Numbered from the stretch's first letter, positions 17,210-26,431 are shown. The stretch is 64,000 bases of DNA from Gelidibacter sediminis (GCF_004364975.1 NZ_SOBW01000007.1:1488001-1552000), one strand, 5' to 3'. Notes: generated from the letters alone by a model not told the origin. Made by a program: numbers and translations.

Positions 17210-17785
17210 TTGAAAGTTATCCAATTACATAATAACAACATCCAACTCATTAAAAAAGCGGCTAAAAATAACCGTGAGGCGCAACATGTGCTTTATGAAA
17301 CACATGCTCCAAAAATGTTGAGTATTTGTCGCTATTATATAAAGGATCTTCAACACGCAGAAAACGTGATGCTCAACGGATTTTTGAAAGCCTTTACCAA
17401 TTTAAAGGATTTTAAGGATGCAGGCAGTTTTGAAGGATGGCTTCGGAAAATTATGGTACGGGAAGCGATTTCGTTTTTGAGGCAACAAAAAGCTATTGAA
17501 TTTTCAGTTGAAGATGTTGAAGTTGTACATCAGCACGACAATACTATTGAATCCGATATTGAAGTGGATGAGATTCAGCGGCACATTGATGAATTGCCGG
17601 AAGGTTATAAAATGGTTTTTGTGATGTACGCTATTGAAGGTTATAAACATCAAGAAATTGCAACGGTATTGAACATCACTGAAGGAACTTCAAAATCGCA
17701 GTTGTTTAAAGCAAAACAATTGCTGCAGCAAAGGATTAACACAATAAATAAGCGACACAATGAAACAAGTGAAATGGGAAGATGA
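17210..17785 (+). CDS. RNA polymerase sigma factor, ECF type
   Basis: 191 aa, TTG start; the reading frame has no better start upstream. Region 2 spans about 25-95 (AQHVLYETHAPKMLSICRYYI, with YIKDLQHAENVMLNGFLKAF as region 2.2), and region 4 about 120-180 (LPEGYKMVFVMYAIEGYKHQ, EIATVLNITEGTSKSQLFKA, the helix-turn-helix). This gives extracytoplasmic-function sigma-70 family membership. It overlaps the next gene by 26 nt; that gene encodes a protein with a central membrane segment and is a candidate anti-sigma factor. Confidence 0.88.
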   Translation: MKVIQLHNNNIQLIKKAAKNNREAQHVLYETHAPKMLSICRYYIKDLQHAENVMLNGFLKAFTNLKDFKDAGSFEGWLRKIMVREAISFLRQQKAIEFSVEDVEVVHQHDNTIESDIEVDEIQRHIDELPEGYKMVFVMYAIEGYKHQEIATVLNITEGTSKSQLFKAKQLLQQRINTINKRHNETSEMGR

Positions 17786-18500
17786 TGTAAAAGATGCGCT
17801 TGAGAAGAGAGTGATAAAACCCTCTGAAACCTCATGGAACACCTTGTCTGAGCGATTGGATGCGTCTGAAAAACAGCAAACCAAACCAATGTATTGGTGG
17901 ATTGGGATCGCAGCCAGCGTTACGGCGGTATTGTTTATAACCACTATGTTTTTTAGCGGGAACACTCCCGAAGTTCAAAATCCAATTCTTGTGGACACAC
18001 AAGAACACCTGGATGAGCAAACTTTAGAAGTGGATCAACCGCAACAGAAGCAACAATTGGTGGAGCAAAGGAAAGTGCTGGCTCCCGCTGAACCTATAGA
18101 GGAAGAGGAAAATACAAAACACCCGATAAAATCGCAAGGGCTTATTCCCTCACCAACACAACAAAATACTCAAATAGCAAAAAACAATCCAGTACTCCCT
18201 AAGAGCGCATTGAAAACTTCGGAAAATCAAAAGGTCACCGAAATTGTGGCCCAAATTCAAGATATAAAAAGAAAAGGGCAACCGATAACAGATGCCGATA
18301 TTGAGGCGTTGTTGACAAATGCCCAAAGAGAAATACATTATAAATCCGCAATGCGAGAAGCCAATTATACTGTTAATGCCAACACACTGTTACGCGAGGT
18401 CGAAATGGATTTGCAGGAATCTTTCCGAAACAAAATATTCGAGGCGCTAAAAAACAGTTATGAAACTATAAGAACTGCGGTTGTAGAACGTCAACATTAA
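17760..18500 (+). CDS. Membrane protein, candidate anti-sigma factor
   Basis: 246 aa, overlapping the sigma factor gene by 26 nt. A cytoplasmic N-terminus of about 45 residues (WEDDVKDALEKRVIKPSETSW and following) is joined by one membrane segment (YWWIGIAASVTAVLFITTMFF, about 45-65) to a Gln/Glu/Lys-rich extracytoplasmic part without recognisable domain. The layout is that of an anti-sigma factor, but no zinc-binding HxxxCxxC motif is seen. Function inferred only from position and topology. Confidence 0.6.
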   Translation: MKQVKWEDDVKDALEKRVIKPSETSWNTLSERLDASEKQQTKPMYWWIGIAASVTAVLFITTMFFSGNTPEVQNPILVDTQEHLDEQTLEVDQPQQKQQLVEQRKVLAPAEPIEEEENTKHPIKSQGLIPSPTQQNTQIAKNNPVLPKSALKTSENQKVTEIVAQIQDIKRKGQPITDADIEALLTNAQREIHYKSAMREANYTVNANTLLREVEMDLQESFRNKIFEALKNSYETIRTAVVERQH

Positions 18501-18559
18501 CCCTGTTCTTTTCGTCAACAGGAAACTTAAAAATTTTCATTAATCAAAAATCGAACACT

Positions 18560-19621
18560 ATGAACACAATTATCAAATGTATTGTGCTGGCAAGCTTGTG
18601 CTTAATAATAGGGAAAACGCAGGCTCAAGACACTCTTCAAAAGAACCAGGCTGAACTACGAATTGAAAGATTAATTCAGTTTAAGGATAGCATTACTCAA
18701 CATGAAAAAGCATCTTTAAAATCTGAAGTTGAGACAATTCATAAGCGTTTTGAAAAAGGAGAGATTACCAAGCTACAAGCAGACACGTTAAAGCAGGAAA
18801 TGGCAGAAAAGCGCGCCTTAAATATCGAAAATCGTTTATCTATTGTAGATAGTCAGATAGCTCTTATAAAGCGAAATCCTGAGTATTATGCGGCTAAACA
18901 AGCTATAGACACAAATTTCGTGATTTCGATTGGTCAAAAGAAAATCATGTCATTTGCTAAGGATTCTACCCCAAAATATGATATCCGGACTAGCAATAAG
19001 CTGCTATTTGCCATTGGATTTAACAATACAATTATGGACAGCCAAAGTTTAGAGGATTCGCCTTACGAAATTGGAGGATCAGGGTTTGTAGAATTGGGTT
19101 GGATATGGAGTACGAGAGTGCTGAAAAACTCAAATTTTATGCGGGTTAATTATGGACTAGCGTTTCAATGGAATAAACTAACCATCAAGGACAATCAATA
19201 TTTTGTTGAGAATGGTAAAGAAACTGCTTTAGAAACTTATCCTCTCAACCTCAAAAAATCAAAATTCAGAACCACGAGCTTGGTTGTTCCGGTACATTTT
19301 GAATTTGGTCCGTCAAAATTGAAGGATTATGGAGACCGCATTAGATATTTTAATGACAATCAGTTTAAAATAGGCTTAGGTGGGTTTGCCGGTTTGAATT
19401 TAAGTACGGTGCAAAAATTAAAATATGAAGTAGATGGAAATAGTCAAAAGGAAAAAATAAGATCAGATTTTAACACCAATAGTTTGGTGTACGGTATAAG
19501 TGGTTATGTTGGTGTGGGCGACTTTAGTATCTATGCGAAATACAACTTAAATACGGTGTTTAAAAATCAAGATGTGGATCAGCGTAATGTGTCTTTAGGA
19601 CTGCGTTGGGCTTTAGATTAG
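18560..19621 (+). CDS. Predicted outer-membrane beta-barrel protein
   Basis: 353 aa with a signal peptide ending near TQAQD (residues 1-23). Residues 24-110 are a charged helical, probably coiled-coil region; from about 145 onward alternating aromatic strands (LLFAIGFNNTIM, FVELGWIWS, FRTTSLVVPVHFEFG, FKIGLGGFAGLNLS, VSLGLRWALD) indicate an outer-membrane barrel ending in an aromatic-rich terminal strand. It follows the sigma/anti-sigma pair by 59 nt and is closed by a terminator, so it is probably in the same unit and may be the sensor or target of that system. Confidence 0.6.
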   Translation: MNTIIKCIVLASLCLIIGKTQAQDTLQKNQAELRIERLIQFKDSITQHEKASLKSEVETIHKRFEKGEITKLQADTLKQEMAEKRALNIENRLSIVDSQIALIKRNPEYYAAKQAIDTNFVISIGQKKIMSFAKDSTPKYDIRTSNKLLFAIGFNNTIMDSQSLEDSPYEIGGSGFVELGWIWSTRVLKNSNFMRVNYGLAFQWNKLTIKDNQYFVENGKETALETYPLNLKKSKFRTTSLVVPVHFEFGPSKLKDYGDRIRYFNDNQFKIGLGGFAGLNLSTVQKLKYEVDGNSQKEKIRSDFNTNSLVYGISGYVGVGDFSIYAKYNLNTVFKNQDVDQRNVSLGLRWALD

Positions 19622-19646
19622 TCAATTAATTATTTTTTGTTAGTCA

Positions 19647-19684
19647 AAACAAGGGCCTTAAAAATTTTCATGGCCCTTGTTTAA
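19647..19684 (+). terminator. Terminator after the beta-barrel gene
   Basis: AAACAAGGGCC (19647-19657) pairs perfectly with GGCCCTTGTTT (19672-19682); the T-tract is short. Confidence 0.75.
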
Positions 19685-19831
19685 TATCTGCATATTTTTA
19701 GAAGTCCAGTTATCTTGTAAGTGTTTTTGTGAATCAACAATTGTTTTATTTTTAAAAAGCAAAATGCTACGGTCATATTGTTCTAATGTTTATTTACTTT
19801 ATACTATTTTTACAAAAAATTAACCTAAGCT

Positions 19832-21796
19832 TTGATCTCAAGATTTTCCATAGAGCAAGTGTTTGAAACCGCCCGTGTTGAGGAGGTTATTGGCGATTTC
19901 GTCAACCTCAAAAAATCGGGAAGTAATTTTAAAGGCTTGAGTCCTTTTAGCGATGAACGTTCGCCAAGTTTTGTGGTGAGTCCGGTAAAACAAATCTGGA
20001 AAGATTTTAGTAGCGGCAAAGGTGGAAATGCTGTCACATTTTTAATGGAGCACGAGCATTTTACCTATCCCGAAGCCATCAAATATTTGGCCCGAAAGTA
20101 CAATATTGAAATTGAAGAAACAGAGCAAACCAACGAACTGAAAGAAGAGGCCAATGAGCGCGAAAGTCTGTATTTGGTCAATGAGTTTGCCAACACGTAT
20201 TTTCAAAAAATTCTGCATAAAACCGATCAAGGCAAATCGATAGGACTCAGTTATTTTAAGGAGCGTGGATTTACTGTTGACACTATAAAAGCATTTAATC
20301 TTGGTTATTCTCTTGATGAGTGGCAAGGCTTTACTGATGAAGCACTAAAAAAAGGTTACCAAATTCAATTTCTTGAAAAAACAGGCTTGACGATCGTTAA
20401 GGAGGACAAACGTTTTGACCGATTTAAAGGGCGTGTCATGTTTCCAATCCACAGTATGAGCGGTCGGATTTTAGGATTTGGTGGTCGAATTTTAGGAGCC
20501 GATAAAAAGGCAGCAAAATACATGAACTCACCGGAAAGTGAGGTGTATCATAAAAGTAAAATTCTTTACGGCCTGTTTCACGCCAAACAAGCAATTGCCA
20601 AAGAAGACAACTGTTATTTGGTAGAAGGCTATACGGATGTTATCCAATTTTATCAGACAGGAATCAAAAATGTGGTGGCGTCATCAGGGACAGCGTTATC
20701 ACCGGAACAAATCAGATTGATCAATCGCCTGACCAAGAATATAACCGTCCTATTTGATGGGGATGCTGCAGGATTGCGGGCTTCTTTAAGGGGGATAGAT
20801 TTAATTTTGGAACAAGGTATGAACGTTAAGGTGTGTACTTTCCCGAAAGGAGATGACCCTGACAGTTTTGCCAGACAGAATACTGTGGAAGAGCTTACGG
20901 AGTATCTAGAAGAGAATGCTAAAGATTTTATTCAATTTAAAGCATCCTTGTTGGTGGAAGATGCGAAGAACGACCCGATAAAAAAAGCAGATACCATTCG
21001 AGAAATTGTTAATAGTATTGCAAAAATCCCTGATCCCATTAAGCGTGAAATTTATATTAGAGAATGCTCTAATATTATGGATATTAGTGAGCAAGTGTTG
21101 TTTACTACTTTAGCACAGATCAATAAAAAGGGTTCTCAAGACCTAGGAAGTCAACCACCACCTGAACAACGTGCTTTTGAAGTAGTGCGTACGGAAAAGC
21201 CCACCCAAAAGATTAACCATCAATATGAACTGGAACTTAAAATTATTGAGATTTTGTTGCTTTACGGCAATGAAACTGAACAATTTGAAGATTTGGTGTT
21301 GAAGGAGGATGAGAAATCTGGAGAATTGAAATTGGAGCCCGTCATCCATGAAGCTAAGGTGTTTGAAAAGATATATTTGGACTTGCAAGAGGATGAAATG
21401 CAATTTTCTGATGAAGGGTTTAAAAATTTATACTACGTTATTATCGATGCACTGCACCAGTCGGCGGAATTTCAATTAAAGGATTTTATAAATAAGCTCG
21501 ATCAAAATATGGCAAATGAAGTCACCACTATTTTGATGAATGATGAACGTTATAGTCTTCACGATTGGGAGCGTAATCACATCGTACCTAAAGAAAAGAG
21601 GGAAACCATCGCCCAATTGGTCACGCAAACCATTTTAAGTCTGAGATGTTTTCTAATTGATCAGAAGGTAGTTGAATACCAAGCGGATATCAATAGACCA
21701 AATGTCAATACGACAACCATTATGGAAGATGTGAGAGACTATTTAAGGCTCAAAACACTATTGTCTAAAAAATTAGGAAAAGTTGTAAGTGGGTAA
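19832..21796 (+). CDS. dnaG: DNA primase
   Basis: 654 aa, TTG start at 19832 giving MISRFSIEQVFETARVEEVI; no ATG lies in frame nearby. The N-terminal zinc-binding region of DnaG is usually CHC2, but here the corresponding stretch reads LKKSGSNFKGLSPFSDERSP and QIWKDFSSGKGGNA without Cys ligands, as is usual in this phylum. The TOPRIM core shows LVEGYTDVIQFYQTG near 265 and VLFDGDAAGLRASLRG near 310. Synthesises RNA primers for replication. It converges on the response regulator gene with no intervening base. Confidence 0.92.
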   Translation: MISRFSIEQVFETARVEEVIGDFVNLKKSGSNFKGLSPFSDERSPSFVVSPVKQIWKDFSSGKGGNAVTFLMEHEHFTYPEAIKYLARKYNIEIEETEQTNELKEEANERESLYLVNEFANTYFQKILHKTDQGKSIGLSYFKERGFTVDTIKAFNLGYSLDEWQGFTDEALKKGYQIQFLEKTGLTIVKEDKRFDRFKGRVMFPIHSMSGRILGFGGRILGADKKAAKYMNSPESEVYHKSKILYGLFHAKQAIAKEDNCYLVEGYTDVIQFYQTGIKNVVASSGTALSPEQIRLINRLTKNITVLFDGDAAGLRASLRGIDLILEQGMNVKVCTFPKGDDPDSFARQNTVEELTEYLEENAKDFIQFKASLLVEDAKNDPIKKADTIREIVNSIAKIPDPIKREIYIRECSNIMDISEQVLFTTLAQINKKGSQDLGSQPPPEQRAFEVVRTEKPTQKINHQYELELKIIEILLLYGNETEQFEDLVLKEDEKSGELKLEPVIHEAKVFEKIYLDLQEDEMQFSDEGFKNLYYVIIDALHQSAEFQLKDFINKLDQNMANEVTTILMNDERYSLHDWERNHIVPKEKRETIAQLVTQTILSLRCFLIDQKVVEYQADINRPNVNTTTIMEDVRDYLRLKTLLSKKLGKVVSG

Positions 21797-22429
21797 CTAT
21801 TGTACTGAACCCATATGTTCGGCTTGGTGAATTAAGTCAACCAAATTACTCACATTTAATTTTTTGAAGAGGCGTGCTTTATAGGTGCTGACTGTTTTTT
21901 CATTGATATCAAGTTCTAAAGCAATTTCCTTATTTTTTTTGCCCGATGAAAGTAATTTTAAGACTTCCACTTCGCGGGTGGAAAGTCGTTTGTAAAGTTT
22001 GCTTTTCTTGTTTCGCGTGTCATTATAGTTTAAGTGCTTGGCCATCACCTCACTCAAATAAACTTCACCGCTATGCACCTTATGGATTGCTTCTTTAATG
22101 GTTGCTGTAGCTACGGTCTTGGACAAGTATCCTGATGCGCCTGCCTTTATAGTGCTGATGGCGTAAATTTCTTCAGGTTGGTGACTGAACATAATCACTT
22201 TTAAATCAGTATTTTCTTTTTTAATAGCCCTTAAAGCCGTTATTCCATTAAGTTCTGGGAGATCAATTTCAGAAATTATGACATCCACTTGAAAGCGTCT
22301 AATAAACTCAAAAATCTCAATACCCGTAGCCACTGTTCCTACAACTTCTATGTCAGGATCATTCTTAAATAGCAAAGAAAAGCCTTCTCTAACAATGGGA
22401 TGGTAATCCACAACCAGAACCTTAATCAT
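21797..22429 (-). CDS. NarL/LuxR-type response regulator with atypical receiver
   Basis: 210 aa: receiver domain (1-120) and LuxR-type helix-turn-helix (about 145-205, LSTREVEVLKLLSSGKKNKE and NEKTVSTYKARLFKKL). The receiver is atypical: the acidic pair is VVDYHP (Asp8-Tyr9 in place of Asp-Asp), and the phosphoacceptor position reads DVIISEIDLPELNG with Glu at residue 54 (codon 22268-22270) where Asp is expected. The lysine of the GYLSK motif (residue 104) is kept. Probably phosphorylation-independent or constitutively active. No histidine kinase is nearby. Target genes unknown. Confidence 0.88.
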   Translation of the reverse strand: MIKVLVVDYHPIVREGFSLLFKNDPDIEVVGTVATGIEIFEFIRRFQVDVIISEIDLPELNGITALRAIKKENTDLKVIMFSHQPEEIYAISTIKAGASGYLSKTVATATIKEAIHKVHSGEVYLSEVMAKHLNYNDTRNKKSKLYKRLSTREVEVLKLLSSGKKNKEIALELDINEKTVSTYKARLFKKLNVSNLVDLIHQAEHMGSVQ

Positions 22430-22579
22430 AATATCATATTTATTAGTTAGTAATGTTGGTCGTTAACACTGAGATTTGGGGGGCAATTTGTGGAGATGTC
22501 TTACGTAAATGTATAAAAAAAAACATAGATTATACTCAGAATTGCTAATTTTCAGTGAATTAACTTACAAAAATTTACA

Positions 22580-23368
22580 TTACTTTAAATTTGCTGGAAT
22601 CTCACATATAGGGATAGGCACCATTTTATGTTGGTTAACAGTGTTTAATCGCGTAAACAGTTTGAACACTTCCCCTTGGCGACCAGTAAAATCATCTGCT
22701 GTTTTCCCATGCTCTTTCATGGTCATGGCCCATTCCAATTCTGGATAGGAGGCGCCAATTTGTTCTTCATCAGTTCTGGCATCACCAAACAAGCCATCAC
22801 TTGGAGCAGCTTGAAGGATAGAATCGACAACGCCTAAAGCTCTGGCTATGGTGTAGACTTCAGATTTCATTAAGTCGGCTATAGGACTCAAATCTACACC
22901 GCCATCGCCATATTTAGTGTAGAAACCAACCCCGAAATCCTCTACTTTATTTCCAGTTCCCGCAACCAATAACCCATGTAGCCCAGCGTGATAATATAAT
23001 GTCGTCATTCGTAATCGAGCGCGTGTATTGGCAAGTGCCATGTCTACAGTGGCTTGTTTTCCTTCTAAAGATACTTCGGTCTTAAATTCTTCAAAAACGG
23101 GTGTCAAATCGACTAAAGTGTCATTTACATTAGCAAACCTAGATTTTAACTGTTTTATATGCTCCTGACCTCTTGACACATGGCTTGGTGGCTGATGGAT
23201 AGGCATTTCAATGCAGAGCACATCCAATCCGGTTTTAGCACATAAAATTGATGTGACGGCAGAATCTATACCGCCAGATATCCCTACCACAAACCCGTTT
23301 ACATGAGCATTTGTTGCATATGCTTTTAACCAATTTACAATGTGGTCAATAACTTTTTCTGTTTGCAT
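22580..23368 (-). CDS. nadE: NH3-dependent NAD+ synthetase
   Basis: 262 aa. Amidates deamido-NAD with ATP. The ATP-pyrophosphatase P-loop is GISGGIDSAVTSIL near residue 29 (SGGxDS), and GTGNKVEDFGVGFYTKYGDG near 145 is the family's NAD-binding stretch; LSPIADLMKSEVY follows. There is no glutaminase domain, so ammonia is the nitrogen donor. Divergent from gldB, an arrangement (nadE next to gldBC) familiar from gliding flavobacteria. Confidence 0.95.
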   Translation of the reverse strand: MQTEKVIDHIVNWLKAYATNAHVNGFVVGISGGIDSAVTSILCAKTGLDVLCIEMPIHQPPSHVSRGQEHIKQLKSRFANVNDTLVDLTPVFEEFKTEVSLEGKQATVDMALANTRARLRMTTLYYHAGLHGLLVAGTGNKVEDFGVGFYTKYGDGGVDLSPIADLMKSEVYTIARALGVVDSILQAAPSDGLFGDARTDEEQIGASYPELEWAMTMKEHGKTADDFTGRQGEVFKLFTRLNTVNQHKMVPIPICEIPANLK

Positions 23369-23370
23369 TT

Positions 23371-23404
23371 TTTGGAAGATTTAACACAAAGAATACTACC
23401 TTTG
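23371..23404 (+). promoter_or_regulatory. Promoter of gldB
   Basis: TTTG at 23371-23374 and a perfect -7 box TACCTTTG at 23397-23404, 22 nt apart, 60 nt before the gldB start. Confidence 0.6.
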
Positions 23405-23464
23405 TACAACAAAAATAGAGTAATCACCTAAGTAATAAAAATTAAAGACCTTTAAAAATTGCCC

Positions 23465-24424
23465 ATGAAGAATGTTGCTTTTCTAATAGTCCTATTGCTT
23501 TTTTTTAGTGCCTGTAACGACGATAATCAATTAGAAAATGAGATTTCTAAAATTGATGTTGATGTTACCATAGAGCGTTTTGATTTGGCCTATGCCAATG
23601 CAGAGCCAAACGATTTGCCAAAATTAAAACAGGACTATCCATTTTTATTTTCTGAGCGCATTCCTGATTCTGTCTGGGTAGAACGCATGCGAGACACGCT
23701 GCAGCATGAATTGTCGGGTGAAGTAAAATCGACATTTTCTAATTTTAGTAAGGAGGAAGACGCTATCGTGTCGCTTTTTCAACATCTGAAATATTACGAT
23801 CCGTCTTTTAGAGAACCTCGCGTCATCACGGTAACCTCTGATGTCGATTATAGAAACAAGACCATTGTAACGGATACGATTGTACTAATTTCATTAGATA
23901 CTTATTTAGGATCTGACCATCATTTTTACGAAGGCATTCAAAAATTTCTAACCCAAAACATGAAACGCTCTCAAATTGTGAGTGATTTAGCAGCCAACTA
24001 TGCTGAACATTACATTCTTCAAGACAAACCTGCCACTTTGTTGGATGATATGGTGTATTTCGGGAAGCAACTGTATTTTAAGGACAAAATGATTCCATTT
24101 GTTTCTGACGCTGATAAAATTGGATACTCTGAGTCACAATTGGAATGGGCACGAGCGAATGAAAGCGAAATATGGCGCTATTTTATTGAGCGCGAATTGC
24201 TGTTTAGCACAGATAATACCTTGGCCAGCCGCTTTATCGCCGATGCGCCTTTTTCAAAATTTTATTTGGAATTGGACAGTGAATCTCCAGGACGCTTAGG
24301 ACAGTATATAGGTTGGCAGATTGTGAGAGCCTATATGAATAATAATGATGTGCCGTTAATGGAAATGCTCCAGAAAAATGCCGACGATATTTTTAACAAA
24401 TCAAAATTTAAACCTCGTAAATAA
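23465..24424 (+). CDS. gldB: Gliding motility lipoprotein GldB
   Basis: 319 aa from ATG 23465 (an upstream in-frame TTG would add two residues). Lipoprotein signal MKNVAFLIVLLLFFSACND with the acylated Cys at about residue 18. The body matches the GldB pattern: IDVDVTIERFDLAYANAEP near 30, LKQDYPFLFSERIPDSVW, and the C-terminal SPGRLGQYIGWQIVRAYM. GldB is required for gliding and for biogenesis of the motility/type IX machinery in F. johnsoniae; its biochemical role is unsettled. TAATG overlap with gldC. Confidence 0.92.
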   Translation: MKNVAFLIVLLLFFSACNDDNQLENEISKIDVDVTIERFDLAYANAEPNDLPKLKQDYPFLFSERIPDSVWVERMRDTLQHELSGEVKSTFSNFSKEEDAIVSLFQHLKYYDPSFREPRVITVTSDVDYRNKTIVTDTIVLISLDTYLGSDHHFYEGIQKFLTQNMKRSQIVSDLAANYAEHYILQDKPATLLDDMVYFGKQLYFKDKMIPFVSDADKIGYSESQLEWARANESEIWRYFIERELLFSTDNTLASRFIADAPFSKFYLELDSESPGRLGQYIGWQIVRAYMNNNDVPLMEMLQKNADDIFNKSKFKPRK

Positions 24425-24759
24425 TGTCAAAGAATAAAACCTCTACCATTGAACTTCATGTGGAATTAGATGAAAATAAAGTTCCTGAAAAATTAAGTTG
24501 GACGGCACAAGATGGTGGCATAGATAATGAAGAAGCTAAAGCTATGATGCTTTCAGTTTGGGATAGCAAAGCTCAGGAAACCTTAAGAATTGATCTTTGG
24601 ACCAAAGACATGCCTGTAGATGAAATGAAACTATTTTTCCATCAGACGTTAGTGGAAATGAGCAATACGTTTCATCGTGCTACCCAAGATGAAAAAATGA
24701 CGGCAACCATGAAGGATTTTTGTGATTATTTTGCTGAAAAGTTAGAACTTAATAAGTAA
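24424..24759 (+). CDS. gldC: Gliding motility protein GldC
   Basis: 111 aa small soluble protein without signal peptide, beginning MSKNKTSTIELHVELDENKV and containing LRIDLWTKDMPVDEMKLFFH, as in GldC. Its ATG shares one base with the gldB stop (TAATG), so translation is coupled. In F. johnsoniae gldC mutants glide poorly and GldC may interact with GldB; the exact role is unknown. Confidence 0.9.
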   Translation: MSKNKTSTIELHVELDENKVPEKLSWTAQDGGIDNEEAKAMMLSVWDSKAQETLRIDLWTKDMPVDEMKLFFHQTLVEMSNTFHRATQDEKMTATMKDFCDYFAEKLELNK

Positions 24760-24763
24760 ACCT

Positions 24764-25378
24764 ATGATGCGGAAACTTCTGTATGTCTTGATATTAGTAA
24801 TGGTAGTGATGTTTGGCTATCGCTATTTTTTTAATGATAAAGATGAAACCATATTACAGGAGAATTCCGCGCTCATTCAGGAACAGATTAGGAATGTCAG
24901 TAAATTGGTGGTTACTGAAGGGCATTTCAGTCAGGTGTTCACCTATAAAAACTCCAAAGCCATTTTTGCCAATTTGGTAAATGTGGAAAAGAAGGCTTTG
25001 GTAGTGGTTAACGCTGATGTTACGGTTTCTTATGATTTGAGCCTGATTGAATACGAGCTCGACGAAAAATCCAAGACCCTAAAAATTTTGAGCATCCCAA
25101 AAGAGGAAATCAATATCAGTCCAGATTTTGAATATTATGATGTGACTGCTGATTTTCTGAATCCATTTCAAGCAGAGGATTACAACAAAATCAAGAATAA
25201 AGTGAACGCACAGCTGATGAAGAAGATTGAGGCGTCCAACCTAAAGAGCAATGCGCAAAATCGACTGATCAGTGAATTGTCAAAATTCTATATTTTGACC
25301 AGTTCATTAGGGTGGACACTTCAGTACAATGGCAATTCTATCAGGTCGTCAGACGAGTTGCAGAATATTAAGCTATAA
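24764..25378 (+). CDS. DUF4230 membrane-anchored protein
   Basis: 204 aa. One N-terminal membrane segment (LLYVLILVMVVMFGYRYF, residues 4-21) followed by an extracytoplasmic domain resembling DUF4230: LVVTEGHFSQVFTYKNS near 50, VVNADVTVSYDLSLIEYEL near 85, LKILSIPKEEI near 110. Function unknown. Four bases after gldC, so transcribed with the gliding genes; its 3' end overlaps the convergent rhodanese gene by 6 nt. Confidence 0.75.
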   Translation: MMRKLLYVLILVMVVMFGYRYFFNDKDETILQENSALIQEQIRNVSKLVVTEGHFSQVFTYKNSKAIFANLVNVEKKALVVVNADVTVSYDLSLIEYELDEKSKTLKILSIPKEEINISPDFEYYDVTADFLNPFQAEDYNKIKNKVNAQLMKKIEASNLKSNAQNRLISELSKFYILTSSLGWTLQYNGNSIRSSDELQNIKL

Positions 25379-25681
25379 CTTCTTTTTCAGGCTTAGCCAA
25401 CTTCCGCCATTGATGGACTCAATATTTTTTGATTTTAAAATTTGAGCAGCTTTAGCGGAACGCATCCCACTAGCACAACAGGTAATAATTGGTTTGTTCA
25501 GTTTTTTTAATTTTTCTACCTGGTTTTGTAAATCATCCAACGGCACATGTTTGGCGTTGGCAATATGGCCATTATCCCATTCTCTTTTGGTTCTCACATC
25601 CAAAATGATGGCGCCTTTGCTCATCATTTCCTGAACTTGCTGTTTCTTGTCAGTACCAAATAAAAAGTCAAAAAATCCCAT
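25373..25681 (-). CDS. Single-domain rhodanese-like protein
   Basis: 102 aa. N-terminal MGFFDFLFGTDKKQQVQEMM, then a rhodanese domain with AIILDVRTKREWDNGHI near residue 24 and the active-site loop ITCCASGMRSAKAA near 65 (Cys carrying persulfide in the CxxGxR loop). Probably a sulfurtransferase or sulfur carrier in the cytoplasm. Convergent with the DUF4230 gene, divergent from the TetR gene. Confidence 0.88.
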   Translation of the reverse strand: MGFFDFLFGTDKKQQVQEMMSKGAIILDVRTKREWDNGHIANAKHVPLDDLQNQVEKLKKLNKPIITCCASGMRSAKAAQILKSKNIESINGGSWLSLKKKL

Positions 25682-25716
25682 AGTTTATTTTTATTTAAAT
25701 TTACAAAATATCCACC

Positions 25717-25734
25717 ACTCAAGGCAATTTGAGT
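25717..25734 (+). promoter_or_regulatory. Inverted repeat in the tetR/rhodanese divergent region
   Basis: ACTCAA and TTGAGT, 6-bp arms separated by 6 nt, 14 nt before the TetR start. It differs from the operator before paaE. Possible operator, otherwise chance. Confidence 0.3.
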
Positions 25735-25747
25735 AAAATTTTAACGA

Positions 25748-26338
25748 TTGAACACTACAGGCCAAACCCGCAAAGAAGAAATCATAATAACAGCCACAAA
25801 ACTTTTTAAAGAGAAAGGCTATAGTGCGGTGACTATGCGCGATTTGGCTAAAGCGGTGAACATCAGGGCGGCAAGTCTTTACAATCACATTGATTCCAAG
25901 CAAGACATTCTTAAAACCATCATTATTTCGTTGGCGGAAGAATTTACCCGAGGTATGGAAACTATTAAAAGTTCAGAAGCGGTAACCATTGACAAATTGC
26001 GAGCGATTGTGGCTTTGCATGTCAACATTACCATACAGAACACCTACGGGATGGCTTCATTGAATAATGATTGGATGCATCTAGAAGATCAATTGGAGCA
26101 TTATTTAGCTCTGAGAAAAACCTACGAACAAGATTTTATTGAAATTATTCAATCTGGAATCGACGCTCAAGAAATTCGCAATGCCAATCCTGAAATTATC
26201 ATGTTCTCCATCTTAACCACTTTGCGATCGTTATACCTATGGCTTCCAAAAAAGGAGGATCTCAATAGACAGGAACTGGCAAAAAATTTAGGTGATGTAC
26301 TTATAAACGGTATAAACCATCACCGCACTACAGATTAA
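25748..26338 (+). CDS. TetR-family regulator, probable PaaR-type repressor of phenylacetate genes
   Basis: 196 aa, TTG start; no ATG available before the helix-turn-helix. The N-terminal DNA-binding domain is classical (EEIIITATKLFKEKGYSAVT, MRDLAKAVNIRAASLYNHI, residues 9-50) and the rest is a helical ligand-binding domain. It is placed directly before paaE in the same orientation, 217 nt apart. A TetR-type operator in that gap strongly suggests it represses the paa genes and is released by phenylacetyl-CoA, as known for PaaR of other bacteria. Confidence 0.82.
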   Translation: MNTTGQTRKEEIIITATKLFKEKGYSAVTMRDLAKAVNIRAASLYNHIDSKQDILKTIIISLAEEFTRGMETIKSSEAVTIDKLRAIVALHVNITIQNTYGMASLNNDWMHLEDQLEHYLALRKTYEQDFIEIIQSGIDAQEIRNANPEIIMFSILTTLRSLYLWLPKKEDLNRQELAKNLGDVLINGINHHRTTD

Positions 26339-26431
26339 TTCTTCTGACTATAGCTTGGTTAGGCTACTTTTAATCTAACTACTTCCATCAAAACTGAGAA
26401 TTTTTTAACAAAACATATCAAATATAATTTG

